Source of the DNA: Daphnia carinata
Taxonomy: Eukaryota > Arthropoda > Branchiopoda > Diplostraca > Daphniidae
Assembly: GCF_022539665.2 (NCBI RefSeq)
Contig: NC_081340.1
Span: forward strand, 1,612,001 to 1,676,000
DNA: 64,000 bases
Direction: 5' to 3'
Of this stretch, positions 14,101 through 22,800 are shown one piece after another. The translations under genes were made by a program, and so were the position numbers. How positions within the stretch are numbered: position 1 is the first letter of the stretch; each line of letters starts with the position of its first letter. The notes beneath the pieces were generated by a model. It worked only from the letters and a program-made list of their open reading frames with translations. It had not been told where the DNA came from and did no database searches.

Positions 14101-14450
14101 AGTCCAGTATTAACCGGTTACAGTTAATTAGTCCTTTCGATTGGCTTCTTCGCTTCGGACACCCCGATTACACGCAATTCGTACCGATCGATAGTATGTC
14201 GAATTCTCTTATGTGGTGTTATGGCATTGTTGAAAAAGTGAGTGTTTAGTAACAACACGGCACAATGAAGGTGAAGCATGGGTGAAGCTTAGGATTACTG
14301 GTATTTTACTCTCAATTTGTTCAAATTCTGGTCATAGATAAGGTGCATTTGAATTAGATCTGTGTTGTGGGAGTTCGGGAAAACTTGTGTTAACACTTGA
14401 ACTGGACACTTCATTTTAGAGGTATTCTAGATATATTAATAGCCTTTTCA
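11143..14450. other. Gene-poor AT-rich interval
   Basis: No coding gene is supported in 3.3 kb. The interval holds the 3' UTR of the preceding gene, a short (AT)n run near 12387-12404, and an imperfect direct duplication listed separately. Short open frames near 12941 and 13370 have no splice partners or recognisable motifs. Confidence 0.5.
12680..13115 (+). repeat. Imperfect direct duplication (about 120 bp x 2)
   Basis: Bases about 12680-12800 and 12995-13115 align along their length. Both run from TGTTACATGTATTATT through a T-rich stretch and TGATAGTTCA to CAAGCAG.ATGTCT and GATAATTCAG.TAGCAGTTTG. Divergence is visible, so the duplication is old. No function is evident. Confidence 0.55.
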
Positions 14451-14454
14451 TTTT

Positions 14455-14990
14455 GAACTGCAGCAAATATAATGAATGTAATTCTAATAACAATTAAAAT
14501 GATTGCGTGCTTTAGGTATACATAATATGTTTGAGTAATATAAAGTTGTCATTGTGTATTATTTTCACACCGAAACAACCAACAACGACTTTATATTACT
14601 CAAACATTATTTATACCTAAGCCAAGCAATCATTCTAATTGTTATTAGAACGGTTTGAGTAATATAAAGTTGTTATTGTGTGTTGCGTTGTGAAAATAAT
14701 ACACAATAATGACTATATTACTCAAACATATTATTTATACCTAAAATAAGCAATTATTGCTATTATTATCATTGCTGCAAAATGCAGTTAAAAATAAAAA
14801 GTTAACAGTTAATAGTAATAATAATTAAGTTAAGCAAGTAGAATATAACAAAATAATTATTGTATAGTTATATGTTAATCAAATACGGTTTTTAATTTTA
14901 AAAATTATATATTTACATGACTAGAATATGTAAAGTTGTGTTGAGAGACTTAATTCGAATTTGACCGCTAGATGACCATAGCTGTAAAAA
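14455..14990. mobile_element. A/T-rich foldback (MITE-like) element
   Basis: The segment GTTTGAGTAATATAAAGTTG and its reverse complement alternate across 14527-14735, flanked by CTAATAACAATTA.AATGATT arms in both orientations, so the DNA can fold on itself several times. The right part (about 14760-14990) is homologous, in reverse complement, to 50740-51010, where the terminal arm CAGCAAATGTAATGAATGTA also recurs. No protein is encoded. It is probably a non-autonomous element; its exact ends and target duplication could not be fixed. Confidence 0.6.
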
Positions 14991-15173
14991 AGAAAAAAAA
15001 GGCCGAAATTTTTTTTGGGTGGATTGCGATAATCGCCCTCTAACGGTCACCATTCTAGGTAATTTTCTACATACACTGACCGAAAAAATTTTATGCCCGA
15101 CTAACTAATCCCGACTAAATAAGCCCGACTTTTCTCGGTCGGGCTTAAAAAATTTTCTGAAAAAGCTGAAACT

Positions 15174-15529
15174 TATGGCAATCCGTTTTACCCAAAACAA
15201 AAATAAAAAAAATTGGCCTTTTTTTTTTCTCTTTTACTGCTATCGCCATCTACCGGTAACATTTCTAGTTAATCTCTACATACACCGGAAAAAATTTTAA
15301 GCCCGACTAAATAAACCCGACAAAATAAGCCCGACTTTCTGTTTTTTAGGGTTAATTCAAAAAGTAAATGCCTAATATAAAAATATACCCCATTTTCGTG
15401 ATCAGCGGTCAATTTCGAATCGGAATAATGTATTTTTAATGAAATCTAGGATTTGAAGAAAATTAGATTGTAAAATGAAAAAAAAGGCCGAAATTTTTTT
15501 TTTTTTTGGGGTAAAACGGATTGTCATAT
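15174..15529. mobile_element. MITE, TATGGCAATCCGTTTTACCC family
   Basis: The segment begins TATGGCAATCCGTTTTACCC and ends with the inverse GGGGTAAAACGGATTGTCATA. Between them are poly-A and poly-T tracts and CGCCATCTACCGG, plus internal AAGCCCGACTAAATAA repeats that also occur just outside. Related ends occur at about 15606, 25640, 34724-34896 and 34920. The short terminal inverted repeats and lack of coding sequence point to a non-autonomous DNA element. Confidence 0.55.
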
Positions 15530-15649
15530 ATAAGCCCATTCTATAACTAGAAATGTGACCGGCAGATGGCGATAGCAATAATATAGAAAAAAGGCCAATA
15601 TTTTATGGCAATCCGTTTTACATTAAAAAAAAAAAATGGCGGAAAAAAA

Positions 15650-17381
15650 AAATCGCACTTTTTTCTCTTTTTTCTACTCGTAGCCATCTATCAGTCGGTT
15701 TCGTTATTACAGGCATGTAAGCAATTTCAGTTAATTGTATCCCATTAGCAGTTAATTGAGTAGCGTGGCTGGAGAACAACGCGTGGCTGGAGGAACAATT
15801 GAAATATGGATAAGATAATAAAACAAAAAAGTGGTAAGTATAAACATTATTATATTGGTTTTCAATTATTAATTATTGTTTATTAGATCAAATAATGAAG
15901 CTGCAGGCCCAGTTATTGGAACAACACAAAATATTAGATAACAACGAAGCTAAGGATGGTAGGCCTAATACGTAATGATTCTATTTATTTGCTTTTATTC
16001 ATTCGTGTTTTGTAGCTCAAATTTTTGAGTCTACAAGCTCAGCTAGGGGAAAAGAACAAATTGGAACAAAACAGTTTCCAAACAGTGAAGGAGGTTTTTC
16101 AAAACTCATCCCTAACTGAACGTGAGGATGAGTTGGCATTAGGTGAACAGTCAGGTGCCTAAACTTTTCAAATAAGAATTCCAAATAAGTATAGAATTTT
16201 AACAAACAATTATTTATTGTTTAGTTATTCAGTCCACCACCTGACAGTGTGTTAAATTTAAATTCTGTTAGTGCTGCACTAAAAGAATTGTTAGTAATAA
16301 GTCCATGCAGCGAAGGAACTGAAGAATTGTGGGACAGTATTTGGGCGGAAAATGGGTGTGGTATGGAAACACAGAAATGGCATGAGTTCAACATGAAACA
16401 TGGATTAGGTACTTTTTTGGTTTTTGTCTATCGAAAAAGTATTTTTAATGCTATTATTTTGCATTCACAGAATTTTAGCGGGGGTTCAAGTCAAGTCTGG
16501 AAGTGTTACAGGATGGAAGAGTGAGCCTGTAGTTGAAAAAACACTGAGAGTGCATTACCATTAAGGTGTGAGGTAAAGTAATAGAGTAATGCAAATTGTC
16601 TAATGAGAAGTACCACCTTGTGTTAATGAATCCGTTACAACAGCAATCCTTTATAGTTCTGACAGAAGAATATGCTCGCAATCAACTCACGAATCATGTA
16701 AGGTACGAACTATACATGTGAATTAAGAGTTTTTATGCTAATGGTGTTTTATTGTCTCATAGATGAACAATAAATTTTGATCTGAAAAGGTTTCTTGTTT
16801 GGGGCAAGGTCATGAATTAATTTTTACGTTTGGATACACTACATGGAAGTTCTACACTTAATTCATATTCCCCAGACGGTATTTGATATTTAAAAAATTG
16901 AAGTGCATATCTGGGCTCCCTTCTTTTCTGAAGCCCCGTTTCCCCTTGACTCATAATAAGCCCGTAGGGGGTCATGCCCCTACTGTACGGTATATATAAA
17001 AACAACATATACCGAGGTTTGGAGGGCTCTGGCCGGAAAGGGGACGTGGAGGTCCGCTTAGTCCGATGATGTGTTCACGGAGGGCGACGTGGCTACCCAC
17101 AAATCCGAACTAAAGGTTAATCGCTCCTGTAAAAATGTTCCAAATCTTCAGCTCTTCTTCCGGCTTCTCTTAGCCAATCACCGGGTAATCTCCCCGGTGG
17201 GTCAACAAGGCAGTGTCTCCCCCTGCCTGGGTTGACGGCAACTTTTGAAAGGGCTATTGTGCCTTTTTAAAGTTGCAAAAATAATTGTAATGTGCAGAGA
17301 ATTGTCAATAAATTTTTTTTTACAAAATGTTTTTTGCAAAATTTGTTTCTTTCATTGTCTGTGTTCACACACTACATTTAT
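15650..17381 (+). mobile_element. Unidentified multi-exon repeat family, copy A
   Basis: This is the left arm of a long inverted repeat with copy B. It looks like a decayed spliced gene. ATG 15806 starts a short exon (MDKIIKQKS), then GT-AG introns separate a coiled-coil exon (MKLQAQLLEQHKILD), an exon reading AQLGEKNKL in better copies, and an exon (about 16238-16408) encoding ISPCSEGTEELWDSIW and ENGCG. Frame breaks follow. The last 400 bases are GC-rich and hairpin-rich (separate entry). I do not recognise the protein. The multi-copy state and the association with other repeats suggest a transposon or an amplified gene remnant. Compared with B, this copy has a deletion near 16680-16735. 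Confidence 0.6.
16913..17260 (+). ncRNA. GC-rich chain of hairpins at the 3' end of the repeat family
   Basis: At least five hairpins follow one another: 16913-16937 (GGGCT/AGCCC), 16965-16982 (TAGGGG/CCCCTA), 16988-17014 (CGGTATAT/ATATACCG), 17179-17199 (CACCGGG/CCCGGTG, 7-nt loop) and 17201-17236 (GTCAAC plus AGGCAG arms). The same block recurs nearly unchanged at about 18240-18570 (-), 24255-24600 (+), 33055-33400 (-) and, more diverged, 41655-41910 (-). It is better conserved than the neighbouring coding-like DNA, which hints at a structural role, either as an RNA or as an element terminus. It resembles no RNA family I know. Confidence 0.45.
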
Positions 17382-17498
17382 GAGCCTTTTTTTTCTTATT
17401 TAGCTTGCTCAATGAACCTTTAATGTTAATGCCACCTTTGATGGTAAGCATTGTTTCCATTGGTTTATCGTATTTCTGTAAGCATTTAATTAATTATT

Positions 17499-17568
17499 AT
17501 CCAGGGATCGAACCCTGGATGTTCGGCATACCGCGCCGATGCTCTACCAATGAGCCATAAATCATATG
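17499..17568 (-). repeat. tRNA-like unit (A and B boxes)
   Basis: On the minus strand a GCTC...GAGC D-arm, a perfect 5-bp TCGGC/GCCGA anticodon stem and a CAGGG-TTCGATC-CCCTG T-arm are in order, including a consensus B box (GGGTTCGATCC). The acceptor stem does not pair and position 33 of the loop is not T, so this is a tRNA-derived relic or SINE head, not a working tRNA. It lies in the loop between inverted copies A and B. Confidence 0.55.
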
Positions 17569-17690
17569 AAGTTAAGTTGGCTTTTTTCTAGCCACTTGCA
17601 GACTTGCATTTACACTTTGAATAAAACCGAAATGCAATACTGCAATACTATTTTCTACATTTAGATGTAGATCTTTATACATCTACTAAG

Positions 17691-17747
17691 GGTTGAACCC
17701 ATGGTAACAGTTATCGGAGCTGAATGCTCTACCACAGAGCTATGGAC
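17691..17747 (-). repeat. tRNA-like unit (A and B boxes)
   Basis: The minus strand reads TAGCTCTGTGGTAGAGC (A-box/D-arm) and, about 30 nt later, GGGTTCAACCC (B box). The anticodon arm is not well formed. It is a second tRNA-derived relic in the A/B loop. Confidence 0.5.
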
Positions 17748-17845
17748 CTTATGAAAAAAATAGAAAGATCAACATATAGTTGTGATAGACTGCATAAACA
17801 TCCTAGACGATAACATATGATATGCGATAATAAAAAATTTAGATA

Positions 17846-17915
17846 TATCTCGTGGCTCAATGTTAAAGCATCGGCGTTGCACGCTGAATGACTGGGGATC
17901 GATTCCCATCCCAGT
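17846..17915 (+). repeat. tRNA-like unit, anticodon loop reads TGC
   Basis: TGGCTCAATGTTAAAGCA is followed by a TCGGC/GCTGA stem with a canonical-looking loop GTTGCAC (T33, TGC in the anticodon position), then a degraded B box (GGGATCGATTCCC). Acceptor pairing is poor, so a functional alanine tRNA is unlikely. This is the third relic in the A/B loop. Confidence 0.45.
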
Positions 17916-18088
17916 AAAACAATATACAAATACAAAATTACTTCAGAAAATATCCAGGTATTACACGTTGTTCCTTGTCTAAGTCCAAGAATTCAAAAAG
18001 TGTAATAAATAACAATTGAATACCTACAGATAAACGATACAACGGTGGCAAAAACAAGAAAGATAGATTGAATAATAAAAAAAAGCTG

Positions 18089-19935
18089 ATAAATGTAGTG
18101 TGTGAACACAGACAATGAAAGAAACAAATTTTGCAAAAAACATTTTGTAAAAAAAAATTTATTGACAATTCTCTGCACATTACAATTATTTTTTGCAACT
18201 TTAAAAAGGCACAATAGCCCTTTCAAAAGTTGCCGTCAACCCAGGCAGGGGGAGACACTGCCTTGTTGACCCACCGGGGAGATTACCCGGTGATTGGCTA
18301 AGAGAAGCCGGAAGAAGAGCTGAAGATTTGGAACATTTTTACAGGAGCGATTAACCTTTAGTTCGGATTTGTGGGTAGCCACGTCGCCCTCCGTGAACAC
18401 ATCATCGGACTAAGCGGACCTCCACGTCCCCTTTCCGGCCAGAGCCCTCCAAACCTCGGTATATGTTGTTTTTATATATACCGTACAGTAGGGGCATGAC
18501 CCCCTACGGGCTTATTATGAGTCAAGGGGAAACGGGGCTTCAGAAAAGAAGGGAGCCCAGATATGCACTTCAATTTTTTAAATATCAAATACCGTCTGGG
18601 GAATATGAATTAAGTGTAGAACTTCCATGTCATGTATCCAATCAAAAATTAATTCATGACCTTTTTCCCCAAACAAGAAAAAGAAAAACCTTTTCAGATC
18701 AAAATTTATTGTTCATCTATGATACAATAAAACACCATTAGCATAAAAAATCCTCTTAATTTTTTTTGGTTGATTAGACACATTTAAAATCATTTGAAGA
18801 AAAATCCTTTCATACCTAAAGAGTCCATGTATGATGTTCATCTTGCAATGATTAAAACATCCTTAGGGCCATTTAAGTGAGTTGATCTTTAGACAGAGAA
18901 GCAGAATTATTCTTCTCTGTCAGAACTATAAAGGATTGCTGTTGTATTGGATTCATTAACACAAGGTGGTACTTCTCATTAGACAATTTGCATTACTCTA
19001 TTAATTTACCTCACACCTTAATGGTAATGCACTCTCAGTGTTTTTTCAACTACAGGCTCACTCTTCCATCCTGTAACACTTCCAGACTTGACTTGAACCC
19101 CCGCTAAAATTCTGTGAATGCAAAATAATAGCATTAAAAATACTTTTTCGATAGACAAAAACCAAAAAAGTACCTAATCCATGTTTCATGTTGAACTCAT
19201 GCCATTTCTGTGTTTCCATACCACACCCATTTTCCGCCCAAATACTGTCCCACAATTCTTCAGTTCCTTCGCTGCATGGACTTATTACTAACAATTCTTT
19301 TAGTGCAGCACTAACAGAATTTAAATTTAACACACTGTCAGGTGGTGGACTGAATAACTAAACAATAAATAATTATTTGTTAAAATTCTATACTTATTTG
19401 GAATTCTTATTTGAAAAGTTTAGGCACCTGACTGTGTTCACCTAATGCCAACTCATCCTCACGTTCAGTTAGGGATGAGTTTTGAAAAACCTCCTTCACT
19501 GTTTGGAAACTGTTTTGTTCCAATTTGTTCTTTTCCCCTAGCTGAGCTTGTAGACTCAAAAATTTGAGCTACAAAACACGAATGAATAAAAGCAAATAAA
19601 TAGAATCATTACGTATTAGGCCTACCATCCTTAGCTTCGTTGTTATCTAATATTTTGTGTTGTTCCAATAACTGGGCCTGCAGCTTCATTATTTGATCTA
19701 ATAAACAATAATTAATAATTGAAAACCAATATAATAATGTTTATACTTACCACTTTTTTGTTTTATTATCTTATCCATTTTTCAATTGCTCCTCCAGCCA
19801 CGCAGTTTTCTCCAGCCACGCTGCTCAATTAAATGCAAATGGCATACAATTAACTGAAATTGCGTACATACTTGTAATAACGAAACCGACGGGAAGATGG
19901 CTACGGGTGGAAAAAAAAAAAAAATCGGACTTTTT
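18089..19935 (-). mobile_element. Unidentified multi-exon repeat family, copy B
   Basis: This is the inverted counterpart of copy A. A 91-codon frame at 19058-19333 (-) has the same translation as 16249-16524 (+) in A. Its 5' exon (MDKIIKQKS), GT-AG introns and coiled-coil exon are all recognisable. At its high-coordinate end it meets copy C head to head, through a short palindrome around 19915-19945 containing GTAGCCATCT in both orientations. Confidence 0.6.
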
Positions 19936-20106
19936 TCTTTTTTTCCGACACGTAGCCATCTACCGCTCAGAATCGTTATTACTGGCGTAGGCAATTTCAG
20001 TCCATTGGATGCCATTCGCAGTTAGTTCAGTAGCGTGGATGGAGAATAACGCGTGAATGGAGGAACAAATGAAAAATGGATAAGATAATACAACAAAAGG
20101 ATGGTA
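19936..20106 (+). mobile_element. Repeat family copy C, 5' end (split by the hAT-like element)
   Basis: The sequence matches the 5' end of copy A, including an ATGGATAAGATAATA start, and stops at GGATGGTA. The same 8 bases reappear at 22801-22808, where the copy continues with GTAAGTATAAAC, the first intron. The copy was therefore interrupted by the insertion. Confidence 0.7.
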
Positions 20107-20316
20107 TAGTGTTGGCGATTATCTAAGTTCTGCTAGATAAAAATTATCTACGCCCCTTTTAGATAACGATACGATTATCGATAAAATATCTAATAACCCC
20201 CATCTACCGGCCAAAAATAGCACTGCAGAAATGATAGGGATTAGTTTATCAGGTTTGTATCGATAATTCTAAACAATAACCTTATGCGACAACCATCGTC
20301 TTCAATAACAAATGTC

Positions 20317-20376
20317 ACAGCGCTGTGGTTATAGTCAGCGCATGTGGCCCAATGGTTCCGAGTTCAACGCTAGGTA
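20317..20376 (+). repeat. tRNA-like unit 1 of the hAT-borne array
   Basis: AGCGCTGTGGTTATAG (A-box-like) is followed about 30 nt later by GAGTTCAACGC (degraded B box). A TATCGATA palindrome lies 52 bp upstream at 20258-20265. Confidence 0.45.
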
Positions 20377-20534
20377 CGGATGTATGTTTTTATCGATTTT
20401 TTTGGTTGCAAATAATGTGTTTTATGCTTTGAAAAGCAAGCAGACGAATGAAATATTAGATTTCCGTTGTCGATTTGTATCGATACTATTCGACAACAAT
20501 GCATTTGGATTATGATTCGAATTTTATGAAGTGT

Positions 20535-20597
20535 GCTGGCGCAGAGCTATAAGGCGAGGTTCATGACACAAAATCCTTAGGTTCAAGCCCAATCGAC
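20535..20597 (+). repeat. tRNA-like unit 2 of the hAT-borne array
   Basis: TGGCGCAGAGCTATAAG (A-box-like) and GGTTCAAGCCC (B box) are correctly spaced. TATCGATA lies upstream at 20478-20485, after a GCAGACGA-type stem arm. Confidence 0.45.
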
Positions 20598-20885
20598 GAA
20601 TTTTACACAATTTTTGGTTTTGTGAGAAAAATTGCATATATGTTTCTACAAGAAGGTTTTTTAGCAGCGGTAGCATTTGTCCTTTCTTAAAATATTTATA
20701 ATATTATATTACGAAACTTAAAGCACTGATAAATTTATGGCAACACCCCCTAACATTGAAAAATTTCACTGCGCAGCTTCGTAAAATTGAGCAGACGACG
20801 ATAAAATTAGATATTCGTCTGCAATTTGTATCGATACTATCCCACACCAATACCACCTTGCTGGTTACAAATTTTCCAAGAACGT

Positions 20886-20947
20886 CATGGCTATGTGGAA
20901 GAAGATGTGGCTCAGGACATAAAGGTAAGGAGTTCAACCCTCAAAGG
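20886..20947 (+). repeat. tRNA-like unit 3 of the hAT-borne array
   Basis: TGGCTATGTGGAAGAAG (A-box-like) and GGAGTTCAACCCTC (B box) are present. Upstream are a GCAGACGA/TCGTCTGC hairpin (about 20800-20823) and TATCGATA at 20829-20836. Confidence 0.45.
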
Positions 20948-21243
20948 AGACATAGTTTTTAACTATTTTTAATTATTGCAAAAATATGTTGTAGATGGTT
21001 ATTAACGGGAATTCACAAATATTTTGCATTACAGTCCTATATAAATATTGTGCCGTTAATAAAAGTAAATTTGCTGTATAAGAATACTATTAATTTGCGG
21101 TGGCAACCCTGATATCAATAGTAAACAAATCTTCAATCTAAATCGTTGCAGACGACAGTAATGTTAGATTTTCGTCTGCAATTTGTATCGATACTACCCG
21201 ATAACAATTAATTCTTTTGAATTTGTCCATTATGCAATATCGA

Positions 21244-21303
21244 AGTGGTCCAGCGGTTTAAGATACAGCGCGCCACAAAATAGAACCGTGTTCGATCCCA
21301 GCA
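21244..21303 (+). repeat. tRNA-like unit 4 of the hAT-borne array
   Basis: GTGGTCCAGCGGTTTAAGA (A-box-like) is followed by GTGTTCGATCCCA (near-consensus B box). Upstream lie a perfect GCAGACGA/TCGTCTGC hairpin (about 21150-21180) and TATCGATA at 21186-21193. Confidence 0.5.
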
Positions 21304-21503
21304 TATGGCATTTTTTATTGGATACCTTACATTTCTGGAAAATACTTATTTGACAGAACTAAAATGTTATAAAGCATAGCATTTAATTGCCATAAAACAT
21401 AAGACACAGAATTTAGAAGATCATGGTAGCAGTTGTATTTTCTTCTATACGCAACACATAAACAAAGGAACACAAATAATTAAATAATTATAATAAATAA
21501 ATA

Positions 21504-21570
21504 AGTGTATCGTTGTGGTTAAAGCGCAAGCTTCGTGATGTAAAGTATCGGAGTTCGAATCCTCATTTGG
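21504..21570 (+). repeat. tRNA-like unit 5 of the hAT-borne array
   Basis: TATCGTTGTGGTTAAAGC (A-box-like) and GGAGTTCGAATCCTC (consensus B box) are present. This unit lacks its own upstream GTATCGATAC palindrome, which explains the 622-bp gap between palindromes at 21186 and 21808. Confidence 0.5.
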
Positions 21571-21862
21571 GAATTTTGCTTTCTTGAAAGAGTATTGCAA
21601 TGTATTTTTTAAGCGCTATTTTACGCACTCCGTAATTTCACAATCAAAATTTTTTATTAATTGCATAGTGGGACATTAAGAATTCAAAGAAATCAAAATG
21701 TAAATGAGAGAAGAAACCTGAAAATATTTGTTTTCATTGCCTTTGCAACATACTGTTTAGCCCTACGTAAAACAGACGACGAATTTCGATGTGTAGTCTG
21801 CAATTTGTATCGATACTCGTTAACACTATTATTATGTATTGCTTTGCTATCATATGTCATGA

Positions 21863-21926
21863 GGGAGTAGCGCTGTGGATAAGTACTGCGATTGGGATTC
21901 GGAATTCTCGAGTTCAAATCTGCTTA
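21863..21926 (+). repeat. tRNA-like unit 6 of the hAT-borne array
   Basis: TAGCGCTGTGGATAAGT (A-box-like) and CGAGTTCAAATCTGC (B-box-like) are present. TATCGATA lies upstream at 21808-21815, after CAGACGACG and TAGTCTGC arms. Confidence 0.45.
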
Positions 21927-22213
21927 GGGGTTTAGGTCTAGTTATCTATTTTTTTTTACAATCTGCTAGACATTATATTTTAAACGTATCTGAGTAATAA
22001 AAATTTAGGATAATCGCTCTCTGTTAACTGAGGCGTTTACGATACTAATAAAATAAGATTTGTAATTTATAAATGTAACAGATTTTCATAGCAAAATAGT
22101 ATTCTGTTTAGCATCGTTGATAAAGCAGATGACGGTAAGTAACAGTTGCTTCTGAAATTAGTATCGATACTCGGCACCAAACGTTGGACTTATTGCCTGA
22201 CACACAAATTGTG

Positions 22214-22280
22214 GAGAGTTAGCGTTGTGGATCAATTCCGCGCTCGCAATACGTAGTACAGACGTTCGAATCCGTCTGCA
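22214..22280 (+). repeat. tRNA-like unit 7 of the hAT-borne array
   Basis: TTAGCGTTGTGGATCAA (A-box-like) and GACGTTCGAATCCGTC (B box inside a fully paired T-arm) are present. TATCGATA lies upstream at 22162-22169. Confidence 0.5.
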
Positions 22281-22557
22281 AGACTTTTTTTAAAATTTGA
22301 AATACATATTTTTATATCCTGACGATAAATACATTTGTGCAATGGTAAATTATTATTTTCTCTACATTTTATGTTCATGTAATACAAATTTCAACAAAAA
22401 TCTATTATATTTCATAAGGCAACACTGATATGTATGACTAAAATTATCTGTTAAGACTTGTAAAGTAAAGCAGACGATAAAAATATTGAATTTCATGACA
22501 TTTGTATCGATACTCGCCAACAAAAACCATACTTGTGCCATGTCGTTTTTTTCTTAC

Positions 22558-22622
22558 TGGTTTAGCGGTGTGGGTTAAGTCGGCGCTCGTAACACGAAGC
22601 GCTGGAGTTCAAATCTAGGCAG
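22558..22622 (+). repeat. tRNA-like unit 8 of the hAT-borne array
   Basis: TTTAGCGGTGTGGGTTAAGT (A-box-like) and GGAGTTCAAATCTAGG (B-box-like) are present. TATCGATA lies upstream at 22505-22512, and another follows at 22706-22713 near the element's right end. Confidence 0.45.
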
Positions 22623-22800
22623 AGGTGACAACTTTAATATTATTATATTTTTTTTCATTTGCACTAGACGCCATCTATTGTTAAATGGGAGATCTATTTG
22701 GAATGTATCGATACAGCGATTATCTAAAAAAGTCGACTATCTAAAAACTATCTAAAAATATCGATATATCGTTTTGAGGTTTAGATAGTCGCCAACACTA

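Larger units (their letters stand above)
20107..22800. mobile_element. hAT-like non-autonomous element carrying a tRNA-like/TATCGATA array
   Basis: The ends are inverted repeats: TAGTGTTGGCGATTATCTAA at 20107-20126 and its inverse, with one mismatch, at 22781-22800. Exact 8-bp target duplications GGATGGTA flank it (20099-20106 and 22801-22808). An 8-bp duplication with a TAG.GTTGGC-type end is typical of the hAT superfamily. Subterminal TATCTAA-type repeats occur at both ends, as in elements whose transposase binds internal repeats. No transposase frame is present, so it would move only in trans. Inside is a tandem array of units of about 350 bp, described in separate entries. The interior has the composition of a SINE multimer rather than an ordinary hAT. 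Confidence 0.75.

Noticed and set aside
16913-17260. Hairpin block as a known small RNA (U1, U2, U4, U5, U6, 5S, 7SL) or hammerhead ribozyme
   Set aside because: None of the diagnostic core motifs of these RNAs could be found.
17846-17915. Functional alanine tRNA (anticodon TGC)
   Set aside because: The anticodon arm is good but the acceptor stem and part of the T-stem do not pair, so it was kept only as a tRNA-like relic.
18463-18741. 92-codon frame starting MLFLYIPYSRGMTP, also found in copy A
   Set aside because: It crosses the hairpin-rich block antisense to the exon-like segments, and the frame is broken in copy C by a single inserted G, so it is probably not coding.
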